From contig NZ_BAUC01000033.1 in the NCBI RefSeq assembly GCF_000474215.1, positions 1 to 64,000 of the forward strand: 64,000 nucleotides of DNA. The letters are read 5' to 3'. Origin of the DNA: Edwardsiella hoshinae NBRC 105699 = ATCC 33379. Its GTDB lineage: Bacteria; Pseudomonadota; Gammaproteobacteria; Enterobacterales; Enterobacteriaceae. The translations under genes and the position numbers were made by a program. The notes under the pieces are model-generated. The model had not been told where the DNA came from, did no database searches, and saw nothing but the letters and a program-made list of their open reading frames with translations. This document shows, in pieces, positions 26,153 through 34,537 of the stretch. How positions within the stretch are numbered: position 1 is the stretch's first letter; every line of letters starts with the position of its first letter.

Positions 26153-27412
26153 ATGCCTTATCCCCTCAATCAGGCCGGTTACGCCTTAAATGACACCCTG
26201 CTCGGTGCCCTGCCAGCACAGTTCGGCACGCCGCTATGGATCTACGATGCCGCGTTGATCGCGCGACAGATCGAAACCCTGCGTCAGTTTGACACCATTC
26301 GCTTCGCCCAGAAGGCCTGCTCCAATCTGCATATTCTGCGCCTGATGCATCAGGCGGGCGTCAGGGTAGACGCGGTTTCGCTGGGAGAGATCGAGCGCGC
26401 GCTGTTGGCGGGGTTTCAGCCGGGAGGCGAGGACGATGAGATCGTTTTTACCGCCGATGTGATCGATGAGGCGACCTTGGATCGGGTGTGTGCCCTCGCG
26501 ATCCCAGTCAATGCCGGTTCATGTGACATGTTGCGTCAGTTGGGCGAGCGCGCTCCCGGTCATCCGGTCTGGCTGCGCATCAATCCCGGCTTCGGCCATG
26601 GCCATAGCCAGAAGACCAATACCGGCGGCGAGAACAGCAAGCATGGCATTTGGTATCAGGATCTGGATCAGGCGCTGGCGTTGATCGATGCCTATGCGTT
26701 GCGTCTCGTGGGCTTACACATGCATATCGGCTCGGGGGTGGATTACGATCACCTGGCGCGTGTGTGCGACACGCTGGCGAACCAGGCGATCGCCCTGGGG
26801 CGTGATATCCGGGCGATTTCGGCCGGCGGCGGTTTGAGTATTCCCTACCGTGCCGACGAGCAAGCGGTCGATGTCGCCCACTATTTTGGCCTGTGGGACG
26901 CCGCACGGCAGCGTATCGCCGCGCATTTGGGGCATCCGGTGCGTCTGGAGATTGAGCCTGGACGCTACCTGGTGGCGCAGGCCGGGATGCTGTTGGCGCA
27001 GGTTCGCGCGGTGAAAGCGATGGGACAACGCCATTTCGTCCTGGCAGATGCCGGTTTCAACGATTTAATGCGTCCGGCGATGTATGGCAGCCATCACCAC
27101 ATCTCGCTGTTGCCGCGGGATGGACGTGAGCTGAGCGCACCGCTCATCGAGACGGTGGTCGGTGGGCCACTGTGCGAGTCGGGCGATGTGTTTACCCAAC
27201 ATGAGGGGGGAACGGTCACCTCATGTGCCCTGCCGGCGGCACAGGTCGGCGATTGGTTACTTTTTCATGATACTGGCGCCTATGGGGCGTCGATGTCATC
27301 GAATTACAACAGCCGGCCACTGTTGCCGGAGGTGTTGGTGACGGCGCAAGGGGTACAATTAATCCGCCGCCGTCAGCGTATGGATGAATTATTCGCCTTA
27401 GAGCAGCTATAA
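26153..27412 (+). CDS. lysA: Diaminopimelate decarboxylase, last step of lysine synthesis
   Basis: A 419-residue PLP enzyme of the alanine racemase-like fold III group. The PLP lysine is in RFAQKACSNLHILR; the phosphate-binding Gly-rich loop is SAGGGLSIPY; HMHIGSGVDYDHL and the C-terminal substrate loop GGPLCESGDVF with the active-site Cys, then HDTGAYGASMSSNYNSRP, are all intact. Length is the same as E. coli LysA (about 420). It converts meso-diaminopimelate to lysine in the cytoplasm. LysR is divergent upstream; fhlA begins 170 bases downstream on the same strand. Confidence 0.97.
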   Translation: MPYPLNQAGYALNDTLLGALPAQFGTPLWIYDAALIARQIETLRQFDTIRFAQKACSNLHILRLMHQAGVRVDAVSLGEIERALLAGFQPGGEDDEIVFTADVIDEATLDRVCALAIPVNAGSCDMLRQLGERAPGHPVWLRINPGFGHGHSQKTNTGGENSKHGIWYQDLDQALALIDAYALRLVGLHMHIGSGVDYDHLARVCDTLANQAIALGRDIRAISAGGGLSIPYRADEQAVDVAHYFGLWDAARQRIAAHLGHPVRLEIEPGRYLVAQAGMLLAQVRAVKAMGQRHFVLADAGFNDLMRPAMYGSHHHISLLPRDGRELSAPLIETVVGGPLCESGDVFTQHEGGTVTSCALPAAQVGDWLLFHDTGAYGASMSSNYNSRPLLPEVLVTAQGVQLIRRRQRMDELFALEQL

Positions 27413-27582
27413 TGGTGAGCACACCTTGTTAGGTGGATCGGGTCATAATTAGTCAAATTAAATTGTTGCCTTATGTTTCTCAGGCCAACAATAACCTTAT
27501 TTAACTAATTAGATCATATTTAGCCAGACCCGGATCGCCTAGACTCAGCAGCCTGACTTCTTACCGCGTAATTGGTTTGGTT

Positions 27583-29718
27583 ATGAATAGTAAAGCAACC
27601 TGTTCCTTGTCGCGTATGGAGCCGGTCTGGCGAGATGTGCTGCATCAGGCGACGCGTAGTCTACTGGCCCAGCGTAGCTTGCCAGGGCTGATGCGGGCCT
27701 TGCACCAGCTCTCCTTCTCGGTGATCCGCTTCGATCGCGTCAATATTCTGCGGCTGGATCCGCTGCATAATCGCCTTACCCTGTATCGCTATGATCCGCA
27801 AAGGGATTGCGTCGCGCAGGACAACGATGTGCTGCTGGCCGATGGTCCCGGCGGGCGCGTCTGGGCCGAGCAATGCCCGTTTTATTGCTCGGGGGAGCGC
27901 TTTCGCCACGATTTCGCCGCCTTGGCTGCATTACCGCATTACGCCGCCATCGGCGCGTATTGTCAGATGCCGTTGACCACGGAACAACAACGCCTGGGCG
28001 GTCTCGAACTGATTAAAGAACAGGCTGATGCCTTCAGCGAGAGCGAAGTGGCGCTGGCGACTTCGCTGGCCGAGGTGGTGGCGCAGATCTTTGAACGGTT
28101 GCTCGAACGGGAGCAGTTTCAGCAGCAAGAGGAGCAACTGCGGCGCGAGCGCGATCACTTTCGCATTCTGGTCGATGTGACGAACGCGGTGACCTCCAAA
28201 CTGGAGCTGGACGCGCTGGCGGCGGAAGTGTCGAAAGAGATCCATCGCTTCTTTGGCATCGACTATATCGGTCTATCGCTGCTGGAACAGTATGACGATC
28301 GCTTACGCTCCTATATCACCGGTTATCAAGACGGAAAGTCGGTGCTGCGTGAGCAGAAGCTGTTGCCGCTGGCCGGCTCCCTGGCCCAGCAAGTGATCCG
28401 CGACAAGAGCATGTTACTGATGGATCTCTCGGATTCGGCACGGCTGGCGCCACAAGATCGTCAATTGGCTCAGATGCTCAGCTTCGGCCATCGCACCATC
28501 TGCCAGTTGCCACTGATCTTCGGCAGCAAGGTGCTGGGGGTCTTGAAATTGGCACAATGCCAGCCAGGGATCTTCACGCCGCGTAACCTCAAGCTCTTGC
28601 GCCAGATCGCCGCGCGTATCGCCATCGCCGTCGACAATGCGTTAGCCTACGGCGAGATCTCGCGCCTGAAGGACAGCCTGGTGCATGAGAACCGCTATCT
28701 GACCGAGTGTATTCGCCAGGAGGGCGATTTCGGCGAGATCGTCGGCCAGAGCGAGGCGATGCGCAGCGTACTGGAGCAGGTGGAGATGGTGGCCGCCAGC
28801 GACTGTAGCGTATTGATCCTGGGGGAAACGGGCACCGGTAAGGAGTTGATCGCCCAGGCTATCCACAATCTTAGCCTGCGCAACCAGAAACGCATGGTGA
28901 AGATGAACTGCGCCGCTATTCCCAGCGGGCTGCTCGAAAGCGATCTGTTCGGCCATGAGAAGGGGGCTTTTACCGGTGCCAGCGCCCAACGTATGGGGCG
29001 TTTCGAACTGGCTAATCATGGCACCCTGTTTTTGGATGAGGTCGGCGATATCCCACTGGAGTTGCAGCCAAAGTTGCTGCGCGTCTTGCAGGAGCGGGAG
29101 ATCGAACGAGTGGGTGGCAACAAGGTGATCCCAGTCGATGTGCGCCTGATCGCCGCCACCAATCGCGATCTCAAGCAGATGGTGCAGGATCGTCAATACC
29201 GCAGCGACCTTTACTACCGCCTGAATGTCTTTCCCATCGTGATCCCGCCGTTACGGGAACGGCCGCAAGACATTCCGCTGTTGATCAAGTTCTTCACCCG
29301 CAAGATCGCCAAGCGGATGAATCGTACCATCGACAGCATTCCGACGGAGACCATTCGCATGTTGAGCCAGTTACCCTGGCCGGGCAACGTGCGCGAGTTA
29401 GAGAATATTATCGAGCGCGCGGTGATCCTTAGCCGTGGCCCGGTACTCACCCTACCGATGAACGAATTGCAGTATCACCTCTCGCCGCCGCTGGCCAACC
29501 GTGCGCCGACGGGGTTGGAGCCGTTGCCGGCCATGCCCGCTGCCGCTCCGGCGGAGACGGCGTTGAACGAACGCGAACGTATCCTACAAGTATTACGCGA
29601 GTGCAATGGCATCGTCGCCGGCCCACGAGGGGCGGCGACGCGTCTGGGATTGAAGCGTACCACCTTGATCTCGCGCATGCAGCGCCTAGGCATTTCCGCC
29701 CACGATCTCACTGCGTGA
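27583..29718 (+). CDS. fhlA: FhlA, formate-sensing sigma-54 activator of the formate hydrogenlyase regulon
   Basis: About 711 residues. Two GAF-like N-terminal domains (to about 370) bind formate; the AAA+ domain follows with Walker A LGETGTGKE near residue 415, the sigma-54 contact loop GAFTGA and LDEVGDIPLELQPKLLRVLQ. The C-terminal Fis-type helix-turn-helix is GPRGAATRLGLKRTTLISRM. The AAA+ and DNA-binding parts match E. coli FhlA closely; the first GAF domain is more divergent. The ATG at 27583 lacks a good ribosome site; a TTG two codons upstream is possible. It activates the promoters at 29880, 40181 and 47922. Confidence 0.95.
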   Translation: MNSKATCSLSRMEPVWRDVLHQATRSLLAQRSLPGLMRALHQLSFSVIRFDRVNILRLDPLHNRLTLYRYDPQRDCVAQDNDVLLADGPGGRVWAEQCPFYCSGERFRHDFAALAALPHYAAIGAYCQMPLTTEQQRLGGLELIKEQADAFSESEVALATSLAEVVAQIFERLLEREQFQQQEEQLRRERDHFRILVDVTNAVTSKLELDALAAEVSKEIHRFFGIDYIGLSLLEQYDDRLRSYITGYQDGKSVLREQKLLPLAGSLAQQVIRDKSMLLMDLSDSARLAPQDRQLAQMLSFGHRTICQLPLIFGSKVLGVLKLAQCQPGIFTPRNLKLLRQIAARIAIAVDNALAYGEISRLKDSLVHENRYLTECIRQEGDFGEIVGQSEAMRSVLEQVEMVAASDCSVLILGETGTGKELIAQAIHNLSLRNQKRMVKMNCAAIPSGLLESDLFGHEKGAFTGASAQRMGRFELANHGTLFLDEVGDIPLELQPKLLRVLQEREIERVGGNKVIPVDVRLIAATNRDLKQMVQDRQYRSDLYYRLNVFPIVIPPLRERPQDIPLLIKFFTRKIAKRMNRTIDSIPTETIRMLSQLPWPGNVRELENIIERAVILSRGPVLTLPMNELQYHLSPPLANRAPTGLEPLPAMPAAAPAETALNERERILQVLRECNGIVAGPRGAATRLGLKRTTLISRMQRLGISAHDLTA

Positions 29719-29739
29719 TGTCAACCTTGTCTGACGGCG

Positions 29740-29755
29740 TCGACAGTAATGTCGA
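29740..29755. promoter_or_regulatory. 16-bp palindrome, candidate FhlA upstream activating site for hycA
   Basis: TCGACA-GTAA-TGTCGA, a perfect 6-bp inverted repeat, extended further by GGCG/CGCC on the two sides. Centre is about 134 bases upstream of the -24 element at 29881. The same motif recurs upstream of fdhF and hycB. Confidence 0.7.
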
Positions 29756-29879
29756 CGCCACTCGCCGCGTTGAGCATTCACGCCGTGCTTCGGCGAGAAA
29801 GTCGCCATCCTCGCTGAAATTAATTATTAAAGTTACTAATTTCCTGTAAAACATCATACAAATAATTAATAATTAAAGC

Positions 29880-29895
29880 TGGCACGTATCCTGCT
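29880..29895 (+). promoter_or_regulatory. Sigma-54 promoter of hycA
   Basis: TGGCAC-GTATCC-TGCT with GG and GC separated by exactly 10 bases. About 100 bases before the hycA start. Confidence 0.75.
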
Positions 29896-29995
29896 TGTTT
29901 ATTACCACAGCGGCAGCGATACATGTCTCCGTCTGGTGTGCGGCGCATCACATCGCGATGCGTACAATCTTTAGGAGTATGGTGGAGTAATTACT

Positions 29996-30466
29996 ATGAA
30001 GGTCAGCGAACTAACCGAGAAGTCGCTATTTATCCATAATAAAAATGAAAAACTGATGGCGCAGTGGGCGACCTATAAGAGCAGCCTAATTAAGGCGACC
30101 ACCTCTTCCCGGCTGAAGATTTTCCATGAGTTCAGCTGCGGTGATGGCGATAGCGTCAACTTCACGGTCTTCGACCACTTTATGGTGGAGATCCGTCTGG
30201 CGGGCGAGTTTTACAGTAAGACTATCCAGTATGGCCTGCGTCTGGATACGGGTGACGAGTCGCGTTTCGTCGAGTTGGGACGCGCCAGCTTCGATGAGGA
30301 CGGGATGTTGGATGGGCGGGTTAATAATCGCGATCGGGAAGGGGTATTGGAGCATTATCTGGAGAAAATCCAGTCGCTGTATGACACCCTGTACCATGCG
30401 ATGCAGGATACCCGTCCGCTGAATGAGGTGCTGTTAGCGCGTTGGGGCGCGATGACCACCGCTTGA
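29996..30466 (+). CDS. hycA: HycA, negative regulator of the formate regulon
   Basis: A 156-residue cytoplasmic protein matching E. coli HycA (153 residues) in LFEHF-like FDHFMVEIRLA, DGMLDGRVNNRDREGVLEHYLEKI and SLYDTLYHAM. HycA counteracts FhlA activation. GGAG lies 8 bases before the ATG. Oddity: in E. coli hycA is the first gene of hycABCDEFGHI, but here it is a single gene next to fhlA, over 17 kb from hycB, with its own sigma-54 promoter and activator palindrome. It converges with hypE. Confidence 0.9.
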   Translation: MKVSELTEKSLFIHNKNEKLMAQWATYKSSLIKATTSSRLKIFHEFSCGDGDSVNFTVFDHFMVEIRLAGEFYSKTIQYGLRLDTGDESRFVELGRASFDEDGMLDGRVNNRDREGVLEHYLEKIQSLYDTLYHAMQDTRPLNEVLLARWGAMTTA

Positions 30467-30543
30467 GTGTCCTCGCTTACGTGCGTCGGCACCGCATGCC
30501 GGCCTGATGGTGTCGTCAGGCGTGACGGGGCGGGGAAAATCGA

Positions 30544-30563
30544 CCGGGCGCCGTTGCGCCCGG
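30544..30563. terminator. Terminator between convergent hycA and hypE
   Basis: CCGGGCGC and GCGCCCGG form an 8-bp stem with a 4-base loop. On the minus strand TCGATTTT follows, which suits the end of the hyp operon. Confidence 0.7.
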
Positions 30564-30580
30564 CCAAGGTGTGTGCGCGG

Positions 30581-31612
30581 TTAGCAGATGCGTGGCAGCG
30601 GTTCGCTGTGCGGTAGATCGAGCAGGCGCGCGGCGCCAAACAGGCCGACCAGGCGTACCTGGCGCAGATCGGTGGCGACCCCGATGGTCGCCGCATCGGC
30701 ACCTAGCGGGTGTGCGTGCAGACAATCCAACACCGCTTGCTCCGCTTCCGGCGCGACGGCCAGCACCAGCTTGCCTTCGTTGGCGAAGTTGAGCGGCTCC
30801 AGACCAAGCAGTTCACAGATCCCACGAACCGCATCCTTCACCGGTAGCTGCTTCTCGTTGACATCCATACCACAGCCGCTGGCTTGGGCAAATTCATGCA
30901 GGATGGCGGTGACCCCACCGCGCGTGGCGTCGCGCAGGGCGCGTACCCCAGGGATATTACGCAACGGCGCGATCAACGGTGCCAGCACGGCACAGTCGCT
31001 GGTGAGTTGCGCTTCTAGGCCCAGTTTTTCCCGCAGATTGAGGATGGTTGCGCCGTGATCCCCCAGCGTACCACTCACGATCAGGCGATCGCCCGGTTGG
31101 ATCTCGCTGGCCGCCCAACGAATATCCGCCGGAATAGCGCCGATGCCGGCGGTGTTGATAAAGAGCTTATCCGCCGCGCCGCGTTGTACTACCTTGGTAT
31201 CACCGGTAACGATCTGGATACCGGCTTCGCGCGCGGTTTGCGCCATACTCTGCACGATCTGCTCCAGATCGCGCAGGGGCAGCCCCTCTTCCAGGATGAA
31301 GCCGCAGGAGAGGTATTTGGGATGGGCGCCGCTGACCGCTAGGTCATTGGCGGTGCCACAGACCGCCAGTTTACCGATGTTACCGCCGGGGAAGAAGAGC
31401 GGATCGATCACATAGCTGTCGGTGGTAAAGGCCAGGCGGTCGCCTTGCTGGTTAAAGGTACTCAGCGCTAGACGAGCTTGGTCTTCGCGCGCATTGAGCG
31501 CCGGATTATCAAACAACGGCAGAAACAGACTCTCCAGCAATTGTTGCATTGCCAGGCCGCCACTGCCGTGCGCCATGGTAATCACATCGTCTTCAGACCA
31601 TTTACTACTCAC
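30581..31612 (-). CDS. hypE: HypE, carbamoyl dehydratase for the NiFe cyanide ligands
   Basis: A 343-residue protein of the PurM-like ATP-binding fold. TMAHGSGGLAMQQLL, LAVCGTANDLAVSGAHPKYLSCGF, GDTKVVQRG and DATRGGVTAILHEFA are the family's ATP-site blocks. It ends PRIC, preserving the essential C-terminal Cys that carries the carbamoyl and then cyanide group. HypE works with HypF to make the thiocyanate passed to the HypC-HypD iron. It begins 2 bases after hypD and is the last gene of the hyp operon. Confidence 0.97.
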   Translation of the reverse strand: MSSKWSEDDVITMAHGSGGLAMQQLLESLFLPLFDNPALNAREDQARLALSTFNQQGDRLAFTTDSYVIDPLFFPGGNIGKLAVCGTANDLAVSGAHPKYLSCGFILEEGLPLRDLEQIVQSMAQTAREAGIQIVTGDTKVVQRGAADKLFINTAGIGAIPADIRWAASEIQPGDRLIVSGTLGDHGATILNLREKLGLEAQLTSDCAVLAPLIAPLRNIPGVRALRDATRGGVTAILHEFAQASGCGMDVNEKQLPVKDAVRGICELLGLEPLNFANEGKLVLAVAPEAEQAVLDCLHAHPLGADAATIGVATDLRQVRLVGLFGAARLLDLPHSEPLPRIC

Positions 31613-31614
31613 GG

Positions 31615-32733
31615 TTATTGCTCCATTCCTCGACGATATTGGTAGAACGCCGCACAGGCCCCTTCCGAAGAGACCATCAGTGCGCCGAACGCATTCTGTG
31701 GGTTACAGCGAGTGCCAAACAGTGGGCAGTCCGCCGGTTTACACCGCCCGGTCAGCACGTCGCCGCAACGTGCTTGAGGGTCATCGGCAACGTGTTGGCT
31801 TTGCGGTTGGAAACGCCGTTCGGCGTCGAACTCGGCATAGGCCGGACTCAGGGCGACCCCGGAGTGCTCGATCTCACCCAGGCCGCGCCATTCGCTGCGC
31901 TCACGGGTGACGAAGACCTCGTCTAACGCGTGTTGTGCCAAGGTATTGCCCTGATCTGGCACGATGCGGCGATATTGGTTTTCCACCTCGCAGCGCCCCT
32001 GGCACAGTTGCGCCAGCAACATGTCCAGCGACTGGAGAATATCCAGCGGCTCGAAGCCGGTGATCACCAATGGTTTGTGGAACTCATCACAGATGAAGGT
32101 GTAGGGATGAGCGCCGATCACCATGCTGACGTGTCCCGGCGCGATAAAGCCATCGATGCGCACATCGGGCTGTTGCAGCAGGCTACGCAGGGTCGGCGTG
32201 ATGGTGATGTGCTGGCAGAACACGCTAAAGTTGCGCACGTCCTGGCGACGCGCCTGTTGCAGGGTGACCGCGGTGCTGGGCATGGTGGTTTCGAAGCCGA
32301 GGCCGAAGAACACCACTTCGCGATCGGGCAACTGTTGCGCCAGATTCAGCGCATCGAGCGGCGAGTAGACGATGCGGACATCTGCGCCCTGGCGTTTGGC
32401 GTCCAGCAACGAGCCATTGCGTCCGGGGACGCGCATGGCATCGCCGAAGGTACAGAACACCACACCCGGACGGCGAGCGATCTCGACGCATTGATCGATG
32501 CGCCCCATCGGCAAGACACAGACTGGACAGCCCGGACCGTGGACGAACTCGATCTCCGGCGGTAGCAGTTGGTCGAGACCGAACTTGAAGATGGCGTGGG
32601 TGTGGCCTCCGCACACTTCCATGATTTGCAAAGGCAAGCGGCAATCGGCCGGCAGATCGGCGACCCGCTGGCGGATACGCGTTAACAGCGCCTCGGCCAG
32701 TTGGGGATCGCGGAACTCATCAACAAACTGCAT
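31615..32733 (-). CDS. hypD: HypD, Fe(CN)2CO scaffold for NiFe hydrogenase maturation
   Basis: A 372-residue iron-sulfur protein. MEVCGGHTHAIFKFGLDQLL carries the conserved Cys and His pair that binds the iron; GPGCPVCVLPMGRID and the C-terminal Cys cluster (GDVLTGRCKPADCPLFGTRCNP) hold the 4Fe-4S site. Same length as E. coli HypD (373). GGGGAG from the hypC end serves as ribosome site. It builds the Fe(CN)2CO unit with HypC before insertion into HycE. Confidence 0.97.
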   Translation of the reverse strand: MQFVDEFRDPQLAEALLTRIRQRVADLPADCRLPLQIMEVCGGHTHAIFKFGLDQLLPPEIEFVHGPGCPVCVLPMGRIDQCVEIARRPGVVFCTFGDAMRVPGRNGSLLDAKRQGADVRIVYSPLDALNLAQQLPDREVVFFGLGFETTMPSTAVTLQQARRQDVRNFSVFCQHITITPTLRSLLQQPDVRIDGFIAPGHVSMVIGAHPYTFICDEFHKPLVITGFEPLDILQSLDMLLAQLCQGRCEVENQYRRIVPDQGNTLAQHALDEVFVTRERSEWRGLGEIEHSGVALSPAYAEFDAERRFQPQSQHVADDPQARCGDVLTGRCKPADCPLFGTRCNPQNAFGALMVSSEGACAAFYQYRRGMEQ

Positions 32734-32736
32734 CGA

Positions 32737-33030
32737 TCACTCCCCGCTGCGCGCCGCGGCGGCACCGCCGCGCATGAAATGCGCTACGTCGGCCTCGACC
32801 GCTTCCATCGCCTGTAAGGCCTCCAGGGTATCCTGGGCCTCTTGCTCGTCCAGTATGCTCATGGCGAAGCCGACATGCACCAGCACCCACTGGCCCAGCA
32901 GGTCGCTCGGTGCGCCTTCACACACCAGTGCGATGTTGACCTCGCGCTTGACGCCGCAGACATCGACCTGCGCCAGTTGGTGGATATCGTCGCCTACGGC
33001 GACCACTTTTCCCGGTATTCCCAGACACAT
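32737..33030 (-). CDS. hypC: HypC, maturation chaperone for the large hydrogenase subunit
   Basis: 97 residues beginning [15 protein letters not shown], whose Cys2 is essential for binding iron and HycE. The ATG at 33030 overlaps the hypB stop by one base (TAATG). E. coli HypC has 90 residues; the extra residues are at the acidic C-terminus ([19 protein letters not shown]). A longer frame extending to 33072 is ignored because the mature protein must start at Met-Cys. Confidence 0.95.
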   Translation of the reverse strand: MCLGIPGKVVAVGDDIHQLAQVDVCGVKREVNIALVCEGAPSDLLGQWVLVHVGFAMSILDEQEAQDTLEALQAMEAVEADVAHFMRGGAAAARSGE

Positions 33031-34103
33031 TATTGATTCTCTCCCAGCGTGGTTTCCAGCCAAGCCAACCAAGCCTCCATCCCATCGCCACGGCTGGCGG
33101 ACAGTTGGATCACCTGGATCTGCGGATTGATGCGGCGCGCGTTGGCGATGCAGGCCTCGACATCGAATTGCAGATAGGGCAGCAGATCGATCTTATTGAT
33201 GATCATCAGGCTAGAGGCGGCAAACATATGTGGATATTTTAGCGGCTTGTCTTCACCTTCGGTGACGGACAGCACCGCGACTTTGTGACGCTCACCGAGA
33301 TCGAAGCTGGCCGGGCACACCAGATTGCCGACGTTTTCGATAAACAGCAGGCTGTGATCCGGCAAGGCTAGACGATGCATGGCGTCATGTACCATTTGCG
33401 CATCCAGGTGGCACCCTTTGCCGGTGTTGACCTGGATGGCGCTGACGCCAGTGGCGCGGATACGTTCGGCATCGTTGGTGGTCTGTTGATCCCCCTCGAT
33501 CACCGCACAAGGAATGCGATCGGCGATGCGCTTGAGGGTCTCGGTCAATAGGGTGGTCTTACCGGAGCCGGGGCTGGAGACCAGGTTGAGTGCCGCGATG
33601 TGCTGCTGGGTGAAGTGCTCACGGTTATGCTCGGCCAGTGTGTTGTTCTTGCTCAGTACATCTTGCTCGATCTGCACCATACGGCGTTGGCTGATGCCTG
33701 GCGCGTGAGCGCCTGCCTCGCCGTGGCCGTAGTGCAGATCGTCGTGGTGTTGATGCGGAACGAACGCGCTATCGTGCTCGTGCTCGTGCTCGTGAGCATG
33801 GCTATGGGTGTGGGCATGGTCGTGCGGGTGAGCGTGTTCATGGGCATGTTGGTGCGCCTGCTCCGGCGTAGTGAACACATAGTGGTAATGATGATGGACG
33901 TCGCCATTGTGGTGGTAATGATGATGGACGTTGACGACGCGCGCGGACGCTTGCCCTTCATGGTCGTGATGATGCTCATGATCATGATGATGACCATGGT
34001 GGTGACCATGGCGATGCGCGTGCCCGTCGTGAGCGTGGGCGTGATGGTGTTCATCGCCTTCAATATGCAGTTCGCCGGCTGCACAGCCGCAGGTGGTACA
34101 CAT
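33030..34103 (-). CDS. hypB: HypB, nickel-inserting GTPase with an extended polyhistidine N-terminus
   Basis: A 357-residue GTPase that delivers nickel to hydrogenase precursors. The N-terminal CTTCGC nickel motif is present. P-loop SSPGSGKTT lies near residue 178, and [10 protein letters not shown] holds the G-domain metal Cys-His. Residues 13-133 contain 49 His in runs such as [16 protein letters not shown] and repeated AH/EH. E. coli HypB is about 290 residues with a much shorter His region, so this is a nickel-storing form as known in rhizobia. It lies between hypA (23-base gap) and hypC (1-base overlap). Confidence 0.97.
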   Translation of the reverse strand: MCTTCGCAAGELHIEGDEHHHAHAHDGHAHRHGHHHGHHHDHEHHHDHEGQASARVVNVHHHYHHNGDVHHHYHYVFTTPEQAHQHAHEHAHPHDHAHTHSHAHEHEHEHDSAFVPHQHHDDLHYGHGEAGAHAPGISQRRMVQIEQDVLSKNNTLAEHNREHFTQQHIAALNLVSSPGSGKTTLLTETLKRIADRIPCAVIEGDQQTTNDAERIRATGVSAIQVNTGKGCHLDAQMVHDAMHRLALPDHSLLFIENVGNLVCPASFDLGERHKVAVLSVTEGEDKPLKYPHMFAASSLMIINKIDLLPYLQFDVEACIANARRINPQIQVIQLSASRGDGMEAWLAWLETTLGENQ

Positions 34104-34126
34104 AAGGGCTCTCCTGAGCGTTAAGG

Positions 34127-34468
34127 TTACTCAATCTCAATCTGTTTGATTTGCATGCTATCGCCATCATCGACACGCAGATTATGGCTCTGGCAATGTG
34201 GACAACCGGCGTCATGGCTACTCACCGTGATGGGCCGGCTGCAACTCCAACACCAGGCTTGTGCCGGGAGGGTGTTGATATGCAGCGCGCAGCCTTCGGC
34301 CAACGTACCGCGGCAGACGATGTCAAAACAGAAAGTTAAGGCGCTCTCTTCGATGCAAGAGAGCGCGCCGATGTCCAGCCAGACCGCGGTGACGCGCTGG
34401 GCGCCGCTGGCGCGCGCCTGGCGTTCGATGATGTCAAATGCGCTTTGGCAAAGGGATAATTCATGCAT
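34127..34468 (-). CDS. hypA: HypA, nickel metallochaperone
   Basis: 113 residues. The N-terminal [10 protein letters not shown] provides the Met-His-Glu nickel site; the zinc domain has CWSC and CPHC pairs. It partners HypB in loading nickel into HycE. E. coli HypA has 116 residues. It is 69 bases downstream of hypF on the same strand, so hypF-hypABCDE looks like one unit. Confidence 0.96.
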   Translation of the reverse strand: MHELSLCQSAFDIIERQARASGAQRVTAVWLDIGALSCIEESALTFCFDIVCRGTLAEGCALHINTLPAQAWCWSCSRPITVSSHDAGCPHCQSHNLRVDDGDSMQIKQIEIE

Positions 34469-34537
34469 GATCGTTCTTCTTTTGTTGTGCCGGCCTATCC
34501 TCGGGGAAAGCGGGCGGCTGAACTTTGATGCGCGTCA

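Noticed and set aside
33600..34124. Open frame rich in Val/Met on the plus strand
   Set aside because: Antisense of the hypB polyhistidine codons; low-complexity artefact.
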